From Rhabditophanes sp. KR3021 (taxonomy: Eukaryota > Nematoda > Chromadorea > Rhabditida > Alloionematidae): a stretch of 64,000 nt of DNA. Below the pieces are notes generated by a model that had not been told where the DNA came from, ran no database searches, and saw only the letters and a list, made by a program, of their open reading frames with translations. The stretch's first letter is position 1; each line of letters starts with the position of its first letter. Made by a program: the position numbers and the translations under genes. The DNA lies in contig CAUJLY010000003.1 in the NCBI GenBank assembly GCA_963281155.1, positions 6,014,001 through 6,078,000 on the forward strand, given 5' to 3'. Of this stretch, positions 12,401-23,125 are shown piece by piece.

Positions 12401-13778
12401 AAAGATGCAATGGCAAATGATAAATGGAAACTGGCAATCAGCGGCCTTTTATTGGGATGAATCAAATATATTGGAAGGTTTAATTATAAATACAGTATGT
12501 GGAAATGATTTAGTGAAGATTTGTGATAATGACTTAGTTGAAGCAATATTATGTGAAAATAATGGGTTCAACAATATTTGGAGTACTTATTACATTAAGC
12601 AATTAATTATTATATGGAAGATTTTGTATGAAAATGAAAAAAAGCTAAGAGATGCAATATATTTTTGTGAATTAGAAAAGACGCCATCTTTGACAAAAGA
12701 ATGCTTCGAAGAAAGTATGTCTGAATTAGAAAGTTATGAATATTGTTACGAAAATGAGTTTGCAAAGATTGTGTTTAAAAAGGAACCCAATCAAGAATTA
12801 TATTTTGTGTTCAATGAAAAGAATAACTTAATGGGATTGCCTAGATTTCATGAATATTTATTGCAAAAATATCTCCAACGAGAAACCAGTTTTGGTAGAG
12901 TATTAAGAAAACCATTAAATGTGATTGTAAATTATCCCATTTACATAAACAATCAAATGAAAGGATGGAAGGTAATAAATGATAAAAGTATCGTTTATGA
13001 TATTGAAAAAGAGTGTGGGGTGAAGAGTATCGCAAATGTGTGGTTGAGTGATGATAATGGAATTGGAGTTTCGGTTAAGTGTGGGCAGATTGATGATAAT
13101 TTTGTGAAGGAATGTGTGAAAGTGTGTGGGAACTTGTATGTAGGCACGAGTTGGGCAATGAAATTTAATTGGGATTGGGTTGAATTTGTTAATTTATTGG
13201 TGATCAATGACAAAACAGTTGAGATAAGTTGTGAATTGAGAAAGAAGGCTAATGTAATTGTTATTGTCATGGGTGATTTGCCGGCTGATGAGATAAAGAA
13301 TATTTTAGTGGAAAAAACATTGCATGAACATTATTGGGATCAAGTTGTAGTTTATGGTGATATTACAAAATTAGGAAATGTACGCGTAGATCAGGATTTG
13401 ACAGATGAAATAATGCTTGCTATTAATGATGTGGAAAAACTTCAAAAATTGTTAAAGCCACCTCCTAATCATATCAAATTAAAAGATTTAGTTAATTCAT
13501 TTGAAATTCAAGCCAAATGGAAGCAAAGAAATCGTAAGAAAAGACGCAAGAATTATTCTAACAGAAATTCGTGTTCCTTTGATTATCCCGAAACCGATAA
13601 TGTTAAAAATTATTATAGCGAAGGTGAAGACAGAAAATCAGTAATTAGTAACACATTCAGTCAAATATCGCTTTGTTTTAGTGAAAAGGATTTAGATGAT
13701 ATTCAAAGTGAAAGTGGTGCAAAGATAATGGGAGTAGATGTAGAAATCGGAGATAATTCTTTTGATGATTATTTTTAA
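9434..13778 (+). CDS. TTC28-like tetratricopeptide-repeat protein
   Basis: Two exons, 9434-9658 and 9705-13778; 1432 residues, with a 4.07-kb second exon that has no intron. Residues 1-110 hold three canonical TPRs (for example KAYFRKGEAHKCLGNVEEAM). They are followed by a segment typical of TTC28: SPFVIISVFGQELLAQKK, then a YHLAGNTKKCIECL-type TPR. Degenerate TPR pairs continue to about residue 900. The last ~500 residues sit where TTC28 has its CHAT-like (caspase/separase-like) domain, but no His-Cys dyad is evident; the tail ends in a basic KRRKN stretch and an acidic Ser-rich end. Vertebrate TTC28 is linked to cytokinesis and the midbody; its function here is unknown. The start is set by the first TPR helix. 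Confidence 0.8.
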
Positions 13779-13847
13779 CTCTTAAATTCTTAATAAAGTA
13801 CATAATTCAAATTCTTTATTCTTTAAATGAACAAAATGTGTAATTAT

Positions 13848-14249
13848 TTAGAATGAAGCTCCGGAGGCTGAAGCACCACCAGCTCCGAAAGAACCTGGAT
13901 ATCCTCCGAATGGACCAGCTCCTGTAGTGGCAACGGCAGATCCAGAAGCAGCAGCTCCTGAATGCCCTGGGTAGAATCCGTTGTTGAAACCTCCGTAGCC
14001 GAATCCACCATAGACTCCACTTCCATATCCACTTCCATATCCATGTCCATTTCCGTAACCACCATAACCAAGTCCATTTCCATAAGAGAATCCTGGTCCA
14101 GCTCTACCTAAGTAGCCAGCATAAGGAAAAGCACTGTAGCCGTATTCACCTCCGTAACCTGGATATCCTCCCCATTGGTTCCCCCATCCTCCGGCGGAGA
14201 TAACAGCAAGTACAGCGGAGACGAGAACAAGGGTAAGCTTAATAGACAT
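13848..14249 (-). CDS. Secreted Gly/Tyr-rich protein, copy 1
   Basis: 133 residues starting at MSIKLTLVLVSAVLAVISA, a clear signal peptide. An in-frame non-ATG extension upstream is unlikely, because the TATA box at 14290-14297 places the transcript start inside it. The mature protein is GGWGNQWGGYPGYGG-type sequence with GYGS, GFGYGG and a C-terminal GASASGASF. Such composition occurs in nematode antimicrobial (NLP/CNC-type), cuticle and glue proteins; I cannot choose between them. It carries two copies of the 12-bp unit encoding GYGS, against four in copy 2. It runs tail-to-tail with the TTC28-like gene, 69 bp between stop codons. Confidence 0.88.
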   Translation of the reverse strand: MSIKLTLVLVSAVLAVISAGGWGNQWGGYPGYGGEYGYSAFPYAGYLGRAGPGFSYGNGLGYGGYGNGHGYGSGYGSGVYGGFGYGGFNNGFYPGHSGAAASGSAVATTGAGPFGGYPGSFGAGGASASGASF

Positions 14250-14289
14250 ATTGAAGCGAATGATGGTCTTACAATTCAATTTAGCCTTT

Positions 14290-14297
14290 CTTATATA
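14290..14297 (-). promoter_or_regulatory. TATA box of Gly/Tyr-rich copy 1
   Basis: TATATAAG on the minus strand, 40 bp upstream of the ATG at 14249. The same element is kept at the same spacing in copy 2. Confidence 0.65.
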
Positions 14298-14597
14298 CCA
14301 CTAAAACAAGGTCAATTAATATGAAAATACTTAATGTCCTCCAGTTTATTGGCCAAAAAAGTAGTCCAGAGACAAGGCTATTTTGTACAGATTATTATTT
14401 TATCCCAATAAAATGTATAATAATTTTATGTGTTTTCGATTGCTTTTACAAAAAAGCGACAATCTTAACAATATGTCTAGAAAATTATTTCGTTATGTTC
14501 AATTGCCAAATTGTTTTCTATGTATTGCATCGTAGTTGTAAAGTGAAGTAAGTATGGTAATTTAACTTTGTACACAAATGTTTATTAAAAAATTTAT

Positions 14598-15607
14598 TTA
14601 TATAATCATTGTTTTCAACGGCTTAATTTTTGTAACTGTATTAAATGAAAGCTCGTTTATGCTCTCCTTGAGGTGCAAAAATATGAGAAAATTATTACGA
14701 ATATCACTGGATATAATTAATAAAGTATACGGACTAAAGAAAATTGTTATTGTTTCAATAGCTAAATATATATTGAGGCAGTGTTTATAGACATCTGTCC
14801 ATCCATATGAATTTGCAAAATAAATGATTATTTCAACTATCACAATACCTAATATTATAAAGAAATTGACGATTGAATACTTTGCCAAAGTTAGTTCTGT
14901 TTTTGAAATTTTATTTTCTGTAGATCCAAGAGCAAATATAGCTCGTATTTTTCTTATCAAAAGGAAATTGAGTATTCCAACGATGATAATTGTACAAATG
15001 TGTGTTATTAACAAAAAAGCCCAGCAGTTTAGGTTAGGTTCGAGATCAACATAAGAAACGGTCATTGACAAATCTACAGGATCTAAAGTGTATGTAGCTG
15101 GGTACTTGACAAAATAAATAAAAAATGCTACACATATAGGAAATGGCCAACCCAATAGTAAAACCAAACGCCATGATGACCAGAGTTTTTTATAATAGTA
15201 TGGCCAGTAAGCTGAGGAAAGCCTATTAAATGATGATATTATGCCGGAAAAGGCAGTTAGCATAATTTGCGCTAGAGAATAAGTTAAGCAATAAGCTGAG
15301 ATAGGTGATGAAATAAGAAATCCCATGTACAAATCAGGGAAGAATCCCATTTGACCAAGACGATAACTGAAATATTCTTCCACAATGAACATTAGGTCAA
15401 AAAAACCATTGAGCACGAAAAAGACATAAAATTCTTTTGTGATGCCAGAGTTCTTGGTTAACAGTTGTTTAATTATGAATATTAACAGTATCACATACAA
15501 AATAGTTGAGAAGATGTCAAATATGATAAGAAGGAAATAGTAAATTAATATAACTATAAGTAACGTTGCTTTAATTAAAATTTATCTTAGATTAACTAAC
15601 CTCTCAT
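14598..15607 (-). CDS. Serpentine chemoreceptor (Srg/Srv-like 7TM)
   Basis: Two exons, 15607-15601 (ATG AGA G) and 15553-14598, with a 47-bp intron; 320 residues. About seven hydrophobic helices are visible from YYFLLIIFDIF to the final SPYTLLIISSDIR. The SFNRLSSAYWPYYYKKLW segment after helix 3 and the helix-7 PY-LLI-S-IR end resemble the nematode Srg superfamily (Srg/Srv). Such receptors usually act in chemosensory neurons through G proteins. The 7-nt first exon is inferred because it gives an ATG in phase and the required first helix. The gene lies entirely in the spacer between the two inverted arms. Confidence 0.78.
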
Positions 15608-16773
15608 TATAGTTGCCAGTGAAATAATCAGGAATGAAATGTATGCTTATTTTTCATATCTAAATACATCATTTCTTGTTTTTTAATTATAAAGGCGGGA
15701 TATTGTTTTATTATTAGTAAACTCTCAAGAATATCGTGAGAAAATAAGTTAAATGATAACATTTTATTTTGTAGCAATAATTGAAGTTTAATGTCTTGCT
15801 ATATAATACTAACATTTTATATAAAAAATAGGATAATGGAACTACTACATAATTAGGGGTGTAAGTAAGTATAGCTCGGGTTATTTAAAATGCTTAGTAA
15901 AAACAAATTAATACTTAAATATCCATTAAACGGGTATTAATTTGTGTGATAAAAGTTAAGTCAAAGAACTCAAACGTATTATTTTGATATAATCTTGTTC
16001 ATTTAAAGTAATAAAAAGCTGTTTACAAGCATTACACATAGTTCATATCGTAGAGTAGATTGTAGTTTCTAGTCCAAAAACCACCTAAACCTGAATTTCT
16101 AAAATGGCATATAATTCACACTCATACGTAATATGCGCATGTTCATTTTGGAAAATAAATCATATTGACGATTTTATCATTTTTACATAAAAGGTACTTA
16201 CGTCAAATTATATGTCAAGCAGTTTTTAACCTTTTGTTGTAAAAAAGTATTATAAATGGTAAATAATTATTTTTAATTGTCATTTAATTTTTGACCAATA
16301 TAAGCAAACATGTAAATTATCCAATTTGCACAAAAAACATTTATAAGTAGTGTATCTTACTTCAGCGAGTTGCCAATGAATACGAATCTTAAAAATCCAT
16401 TGCAACTTTTCACTGTAGGTGTTACTTTCCAAAGTTTCAGCAAGCCACATAAATTTGGTTTTCTTTTTAACCGTAGAGTTCAACTCTGAACATGCTTGTA
16501 CAATTGCGCTATCTTTTTGCATTGCTCTAAATGTGGAGTCCAACGAAAGTTATAGATTAAATTGGAAATAATACAGTCAAATATTTATAAACATGATTGC
16601 CATTTAGTTTCTTAACTTTGACAATGTGAAGAATGTTTCAAGATCCTCACCAATTAGCTAAATTTCATTTCCAAATAAACATGAGAATTGGTTCCGTCTT
16701 TAAATTTCTTTAGTAAGTTACGAGATTGTTTGAATGTTTATCAGTTTCAACAAAGGCTAACAAGATTAACTGA
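15608..16773. other. Inverted-repeat spacer, no intact gene
   Basis: AT-rich sequence. One 87-codon minus-strand open frame (16280-16543) has no recognisable motif. It could be part of the same decayed material seen at 17.2-18.3 kb. Confidence 0.4.
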
Positions 16774-18300
16774 TTGCACAAGTTATTGAAAAATAACTCC
16801 TTGAATTTCTTTACCAAAAATCAATTCCAGTACAAATATAAGACTTACTTCATGTCTCCCAGCACCTTTATCAAGCTTGTTAATCAGCTTCAGCGTACTT
16901 TCTTATCACGGCACTTGGGAATGTTGGAAAACCTTCCTCGAACCTTGTTAAATTCTGACTTAGAAACATTCGAAGCATTTATATCTCATAGATATGATGA
17001 GTATAAGAGGAAGCAAATCCTAGTTATTCTTCAGTGTGCTTCGCACATTTAGACTTTTAGACAAATGTATAATTCTAATAATATTTCCCTGGAAGCAAGA
17101 TCTTCACTAATTACCGGCTTTGACATGTAATTGAAGTTTAAATAATAGTCAAATTAATTCCAATAAATACTTGATCCTTATTAATAGTGTTATGCAAAAA
17201 GAGGTCGAATACGAGTGCTCGATAGAGATAAAAAGATGGTGACATTGGCTACAAAGTTTGTCGGATTTGACAAAGATACTATTTGTAACACCAACAAGAA
17301 AGCTAAAAAACAGGATGATTACCTCGCCATCAAGATTGCAGAGGTGTGCGCGAAAATAATCAAATCTCCCCAGTGTTTAATCGAGTTTGGGAGAAATTCG
17401 AAGACACCTTCAAATTCAATGACAAGAGATATATTCCAATATTGTCTATGCAAATCACAAGCCAATTGGGACTGTTGATAAAATCATTGCAAAGGAGGCT
17501 TTTGCCAAAACTGATGTATTTGGGAGCAATATTGAGAATGTCAATGAAGAACAATTGGAAATTTTTACCAAAAAACTGTTGCTCCGACAGGCACAGTCTA
17601 TATTTGGAAATGACGGACATCGATCTACACGGAGTTCAATTAAAGCTGTTATTCCCAAAACAAAAGTCAATGTTCTCAATCTCAGAACAAACGAAAAATT
17701 ATTGAAATCTTCTTGATTGGAAAACTAAAAGAAGAATTGTTAATGAACAATTTACAGCAATGTTGTAATAAAGATCAAGCATGCTGCCTACAAGACATGG
17801 TCAATTATTCTCTAATAATGGTAGAAAGTCCGTTACAATCGAACTAAGAGCGTGGTTTAACTGTAAAGACATGGAAGCTCAATCAAAAATTTGAACGAAG
17901 ATGATCGTAAGGATGGATATCCATACTCAAGCAAATGTATCTATAAAAATTAAGCGGTGCATGACCAAATTCTGGTTCTTGTAATTCTTGAGGAATCGAC
18001 ACAAAATGAAGCATTGGAAATCAAAGAAAGGCGTTATTCTTTCTGTCATTCAAACAGAGGAGCAATTTGGGAAAGATGTTGGCCAGTTTCAAAACGTTAA
18101 AAAAGACGGAAGAGCAATCCGTGTTTTTTTCGAGGTCAAACTTGCCAAATCTATATTATTATAGTTGGAAATTTGAAAAATGTTGATCCAAAACTTATCT
18201 GAAAACGCTATTTGCAGTTGAAAATCTCACTTTGGTTGGATTTAGAACTAAAAAAATAGAGGCTAGGTGGATAAACCGTTCCAATGTGTTGTGGCAAAGA
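16774..18300 (+). pseudogene. Degenerate coding remnant of unknown origin
   Basis: Protein-like sequence runs through this stretch but is broken by frame changes and stops. The best stretch reads VWEKFEDTFKFNDKRYIPIL in one frame and then, about 17455-17716, continues in another frame with KIIAKEAFAKTDVFG and EIFTKKLLLRQAQSIFG before a stop. Further in-frame patches lie near 18000-18140 (QTEEQFGKDVGQFQ). No start codon, promoter or family was recognised and no transposase catalytic motif is seen. It may be a dead host gene carried into the spacer with the duplication, or a decayed mobile element. Confidence 0.4.
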
Positions 18301-18611
18301 CAATTGATATTTTTGATAGAACTTTATTTTTATTCAAATCATTTAACATTGAGCAAAATTTTTGAATAAAATAATTTATCTGTAATAATTACACTAAGAG
18401 AAGGACTTTCTCAAAAGTCGACACATGAAAATACATTTATTATTAGATACATTATACGTACATTAAATAGGACTTCTTTGCAATAAAATAATAATGAAGA
18501 CATTAACAAATACGTAATTATGACAAAATAGCCTTGTCTCTGGACTACTTTTTTGGCCAATAAACTGGAGGACATTAAGTATTTTCATATTAATTGACCT
18601 TGTTTTAGTGG

Positions 18612-18619
18612 TATATAAG
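18612..18619 (+). promoter_or_regulatory. TATA box of Gly/Tyr-rich copy 2
   Basis: TATATAAG, 40 bp upstream of the ATG at 18660. The element and spacing are identical to copy 1. Confidence 0.65.
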
Positions 18620-18659
18620 AAAGGCTAAATTGAATTGTAAGACCATCATTCGCTTCAAT

Positions 18660-19103
18660 ATGTCTATTAAGCTTACCCTTGTTCTCGTCTCCGCTGTAAT
18701 GGCTGTTATCTCCGCTGGAGGATGGGGAAACCAATGGGGAGGATATCCAGGCTACGGAAGTGGATACGGCTACAGTGCTTTCCCTTATGCTGGCTACTTA
18801 GGTAGAGCTGGACCAGGGTTCTCTTATGGAAATGGATTTGGTTATGGTGGTTACGGAAATGGATATGGGCATGGAAATGGACATGGATATGGAAGTGGAT
18901 ATGGAAGTGGATATGGAAGTGGATATGGAAGTGGAGTCTATGGTGGATTCGGCTACGGAGGTTTCAACAACGGATTCTACCCAGGGCATTCAGGAGCTGC
19001 TGCTTCTGGATCTGCCGTTGCCACTACAGGAGCTGGTCCATTCGGAGGATATCCAGGTTCTTTTGGAGCTGGTGGTGCTTCAGCCTCCGGAGCTTCATTC
19101 TAA
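18660..19103 (+). CDS. Secreted Gly/Tyr-rich protein, copy 2
   Basis: 147 residues from MSIKLTLVLVSAVMAVISA (signal peptide). It is almost identical to copy 1 apart from a few substitutions (VMAV against VLAV, SGYGYS against GEYGYS, GNGFG against GNGLG) and a longer GYG tract: four GYGS units instead of two, plus GYGHGN. The near identity and shared promoter suggest both copies are expressed. They point outward, away from each other, with the receptor gene between. The function is unknown; surface, adhesive or antimicrobial roles fit the composition. Confidence 0.88.
   Translation: MSIKLTLVLVSAVMAVISAGGWGNQWGGYPGYGSGYGYSAFPYAGYLGRAGPGFSYGNGFGYGGYGNGYGHGNGHGYGSGYGSGYGSGYGSGVYGGFGYGGFNNGFYPGHSGAAASGSAVATTGAGPFGGYPGSFGAGGASASGASF
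18885..18932 (+). repeat. Four tandem 12-bp units coding GYGS
   Basis: GGATATGGAAGT is repeated four times in phase with the reading frame (18885, 18897, 18909, 18921). The inverted copy has two units (14019-14042). The difference is a typical slippage polymorphism. Confidence 0.95.
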
Positions 19104-19252
19104 ATAATTACACATTTTGTTCATTTAAAGAATAAATTTTATTAAACCAAATATTTCACAACAATTTCTTTATTTTGCATTAGTCTTTAAAGAAAGATAA
19201 AAGATTTATATAAAAACAACAACAATAAACCCGTTAATAGTTGAACTATTCT

Positions 19253-20591
19253 TCAATTATTGTTTGTAGAAAATTGTTTATCCAAATAGTCGCAAATATC
19301 ATTGAGCATTTGTTTTTGTATCTTTGAAAATGGCATGTTAAAAGTTCCGTGAATACCCTGCAAATGTATCCATTATAAACAAACTTAAATCAAGTGGCTT
19401 ACCTTTTCGTAGTATTTATGTTCAGTTGGCACACCACATTTTTTTAATTTAGCCGCATATTGAAAACCATCGTCCCTTATAATGTCGTAGCCAGTGTTAC
19501 AAATTAGCGTTGGCGGCAAACCATGCAGATCTTTAGCCATGATAGGAGCGAAATCGGGATTCAAAGCAAACTGTTCAAACAATGCTGACAATTCTCCATC
19601 TTCTTTGACTTCTTTGGGCTTGTAGTAAATAGGTTTATCAAGGAATTCAGCGGGCATATTTTCATGATTAAATGTTTCTTTGTATTCCAGTGATTCTCGC
19701 ACTTTATCAGATATGTGTTGATTTCTTAGAATTTTGTATGCATTTTCTTCTGTGGTTGGACATCCTGAGTAGAGTAAAACACCGCGAGCCATTGCTAGAG
19801 GGTGAAGAAGAGCTGTGTGTTTATATTCATTATAATATCTTTGATAAGATGGACTTTGGAAATCCATCAAAGAAGTAATAGGATAAATTAAAACTTGAGT
19901 CCTGATATATGTCTTTTTCGCTCTCATTAAGCGTTGAGCAACAGCAGTAGCTATTGTTCCACCTGCTGAATCTCCGCAAATACAGATTTGAGTTGGGTCA
20001 ACGTCGTATTCTTTGTACAAGTTTGTAGCAAATTCCTTGGTTACTGCTTCACTTTCATTAATAGAAGTTGGGAATTTAGCTTCCGGAGCTTTAGAATAAT
20101 TTACAGCTATTACAACAAATCCCATTCTTTTGATGAAACTAAAGAAGACTGAATCATACATTTCGGGCGAGAGAAAGCAAAACCCCCCTCCGGGGATAAA
20201 AATCATTCCATTTTTATTCTTCTTAAATTTTCCTAATGGTTCGTAAATTCTGCATTGAACACCATTAATCACCCTATTTGTAATTTTTAACCAACGAGGC
20301 CTTGGTGGTTTCGCATAAGTCGCAATACCCGTCAAAATCCGCGCCAACGTAACCCTTGCTTCATGACCAAAATATCCAACTACATGACCCTGAAATATGA
20401 TTAATTAGTTATTGTCTAGACAATATTATTGAACTCACCAAGTATTCGTTGAAGAATCTTAGAGAAATCTCCATAATATAAACTTTGGACTTATCTCCGA
20501 TTCCATGAGGTAGAGGAATGTGTAACAAAGGAAAGATGAGAATTGAAATTGTTATCAAAAACAAAGAAAAATCAAAGACATATTCCATCAT
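19253..20591 (-). CDS. AADAC/HSL-type alpha/beta-hydrolase (esterase/lipase)
   Basis: Three exons, 20591-20439, 20389-19403 and 19357-19253 (414 residues). The N-terminus is a signal anchor (FSLFLITISILIFPLLH), as in arylacetamide deacetylases, which face the ER lumen. The nucleophile motif GDSAGG is at residues 190-195 with Ser192. The Asp is likely in GYDIIRDDG and the His in the last exon (KGIHGTF). The oxyanion-hole motif, normally HGGG, reads PGGG (residues 117-120), so the conserved His is replaced. The family hydrolyses esters of lipids and xenobiotics. Reading through the second intron would truncate the protein before the catalytic His, so the third exon matters. Confidence 0.9.
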
Positions 20592-22268
20592 TATAGACCC
20601 TAGTTTGAGCAGACAAATCTAAAAATGTCAAAAACATAATTAAAAACAACAAAATAATAAGAACGAATATTAGAACGAGTAATGATGCATGAATAAATAT
20701 CCATATCAAACTACTATGCTCCACTGATAGTAAAAATAAATATATTAGCAAGTGAACATGTACAATATTAATTACAAAGGGACAACATAACTGATTAGAA
20801 AAAAGTGATCTTTTATATGGGCAGGTTTTGACTGGTTGACATAGTTGATTAAAAAATCAGGCGATATTTTTTGATATCTAGACGTTCTCGGTGCATGTAT
20901 GTGTATGGGTAGGCATATTTAAGCAAATTTAATCAGCCTTTATTAAGGAAAAGAGTGTTAGAGATGTAGTAAATAGACTATGGCGGTAATGCTTCCTTCT
21001 AGGTGATTAAAACTATTGCTTAAAACTACATTGATCATGCTAATCTGGTGAAGTCGATTTTGGTTTGCATCCGTAAACCAAGTGACAAATAGTTTTATCT
21101 AATTTATGTAGTGGTGCTAACAATAGTTATGACTAAATAACCGATTTTCGCACATTGGACTTTGGAATTGAGATATTGGACATGTCGAAGGGGTATGATT
21201 ATTGCAGCACTTGATTCATTAAAAAATTATTAAAAAATACTTTAAATACTCGCCCCAATCGAACTAGAGCGACTGTTTGGAAATGTGTAAACTTGTACAT
21301 CTAAATATGATGTAGTAATTGTACTTTCATATAGAGATCCTCATCTCACCAATCAAGTACAAATTGTTATCCCTATTATAATCTAACCTTTTTTGGAATA
21401 GATTATGCAAAACAGATAGTACATTTATGCGGTTAATTTTTCATTGGTTTGTTGCACTTAATTATGGGCATTAAGAGAGTTGGAAACAAACCGAAACTAA
21501 TAAAATAAGTAGTTGATTACCTATTATAATGTAGGTTTTGCAAGTTAAACACATTCTGATTTTTGCGGCAGTGAATTATTATTTTGATGCACTGCGTTAA
21601 CTGATACTTTCCACATAAATTGTATGGGAAAAAATAAATAAAAATGATTTCATATTGAAACGCATCATTACACACTGCATGTAAGTTGTTAATATAAACT
21701 TTTAATTATTTATTAACTGATTTGGTGAATGGAGAATAATAATTGAAAATAATGTTCTTCATAATATTTGCACATGTATTTACATAATGAAAAATATAGA
21801 AGACAGCTTCTTGTCTCATATGAAATTTGAAATGTACTTGTTGATAATAAGTTCTTTGACATAATCTCAAATGAAAGAAGATTCAAATGCTTACTATAAA
21901 GCATGACGAACATCTGTAAATTAAAACCAAAAGATGGCATGAAGAAACCAGATACTATATGTCTATCTTTCGTGTAAATCTATATTTTAATTTTGCTTCA
22001 TTTAATTTGCAAATGAAAAAATCGGAAATAAAATCTTTTATCTTATTTCAGGCCACTATTTTGTTTGTCCAAACATTTTCGTATTAGTCACAAATAGATT
22101 TGTAATGCGTATTTAATTGAGTTTAATCTTCTTAATGAATCAGTCTGAACTTTTAAAGATCAAGTGATTTGTTGACGTACAAAATCATATCTCTCAATAG
22201 TTGTATTTAAAGAATTAATATTGTTACTTTTAGCAGTTGTTTCTGTAATCATCACTTTTTTAGTCTCC
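20592..22268. other. Intergenic, no gene recognised
   Basis: About 1.7 kb of AT-rich sequence between divergent genes. Open frames are short and lack motifs. TTTTTTAG directly before 22264 may be a trans-splice acceptor for the first LITAF gene. Confidence 0.5.
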
Positions 22269-22802
22269 ATGAATTCTAGTAGTCCTGATGGTGTGTTAGC
22301 AGCAGTCCAATCCAATCAGAATTGTCCCCCTCCAACTTACGATGAGGCTGTAGATAATTTTATGGACGATATATCACCCATAGATGAAGCACGATATGCT
22401 CATTTCCATGAAACCAATATAAGCATTGATCAATTTAAATATTTGATAGATCATACGCAAACTTCTCTGAAACCTGAAGATAGAGTTGTCCAGGCAATTC
22501 TTACAGAAAAGAGTGGGAAAATATCTCTCAAGATAAGATGTACAAAATGCCAGGTAGGATATAGCTATTAATTTATTTTATACATTTTTTAGCATCAAGT
22601 CAATACTGTGACATCACTCGAAGAAGGAAAGAAATTTAAGAGATCGGTTTACACTGCTATCGGAATAATGATTATATGTCCAGTTTCACTTATTTGTATG
22701 TATCCTTATCTGAGTTCAAAAAAATTGCTAGACGTGATTCACAGATGTCCATTCTGCAAATCAAAACTGGCTATTTACCCTGCTCGTTTATTTAAAAAGT
22801 GA
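22269..22802 (+). CDS. LITAF-domain protein 1
   Basis: Exons 22269-22553 and 22593-22802, 164 residues. The N-terminus has the PPTYDEA motif of LITAF proteins (a PPxY-type ligand for WW domains of Nedd4 ligases). The C-terminal LITAF domain has a first zinc knuckle (CTKCQHQVNT), a hydrophobic membrane-inserting stretch (AIGIMIICPVSLICMY) and a second knuckle (HRCPFCKSKL). The intron falls just after the first CxxC. The family associates with late endosome/lysosome membranes from the cytosolic face. The ATG at 22269 follows a TTTTTTAG acceptor by 5 bases, so an upstream extension is unlikely. First of three tandem paralogues. Confidence 0.88.
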
Positions 22803-23125
22803 CCTGCTAAATTAAGATTAAAAAATATGAACAATTTTTTATGTATTGAATAAATATTTTTCACCATTTTTATACCATCAAAACAACAATAAAAAGCCTA
22901 TTAGTAATAACAATTGTAGTTTGAGTCATTATCAACAAAAGCATGTTTGGATTAGTAATAATTGAAACCATTTTTTGCATCACTTTTAAGAATAAATTTC
23001 CTATTGATCAGTATATTTGATCTCTTAAGCACATAATCAACAAAAAACGACATTCGATTCCGCTTTATACACAGATAAAGGTTAGAAAGCAATCACTATT
23101 GTATAGTAATTATATACTTATTGGT

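Larger units (their letters stand above)
13817..14386. repeat. Left arm of a large inverted repeat
   Basis: This 570-bp block is nearly identical to the reverse complement of 18523-19134. Its outer edge (TTATTCTTTAAATGAAC) lies just past the TTC28-like gene's poly(A) region and its inner edge is at ...GGCTATTTTGT. The arm carries the whole transcription unit of a Gly/Tyr-rich gene: 3' end, CDS, TATA box and ~95 bp upstream. The arms differ in length by 42 bp, all inside the coding repeat. Confidence 0.95.
18523..19134. repeat. Right arm of a large inverted repeat
   Basis: This 612-bp block is the inverted partner of 13817-14386, with very few substitutions outside the coding repeats. The 42-bp excess equals two extra 12-bp GYGS units (24 bp) plus one 18-bp GYGHGN insertion. 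Confidence 0.95.

Noticed and set aside
21713..21940. 75-codon minus-strand open frame
   Set aside because: No motif and composition like flanking noncoding DNA.
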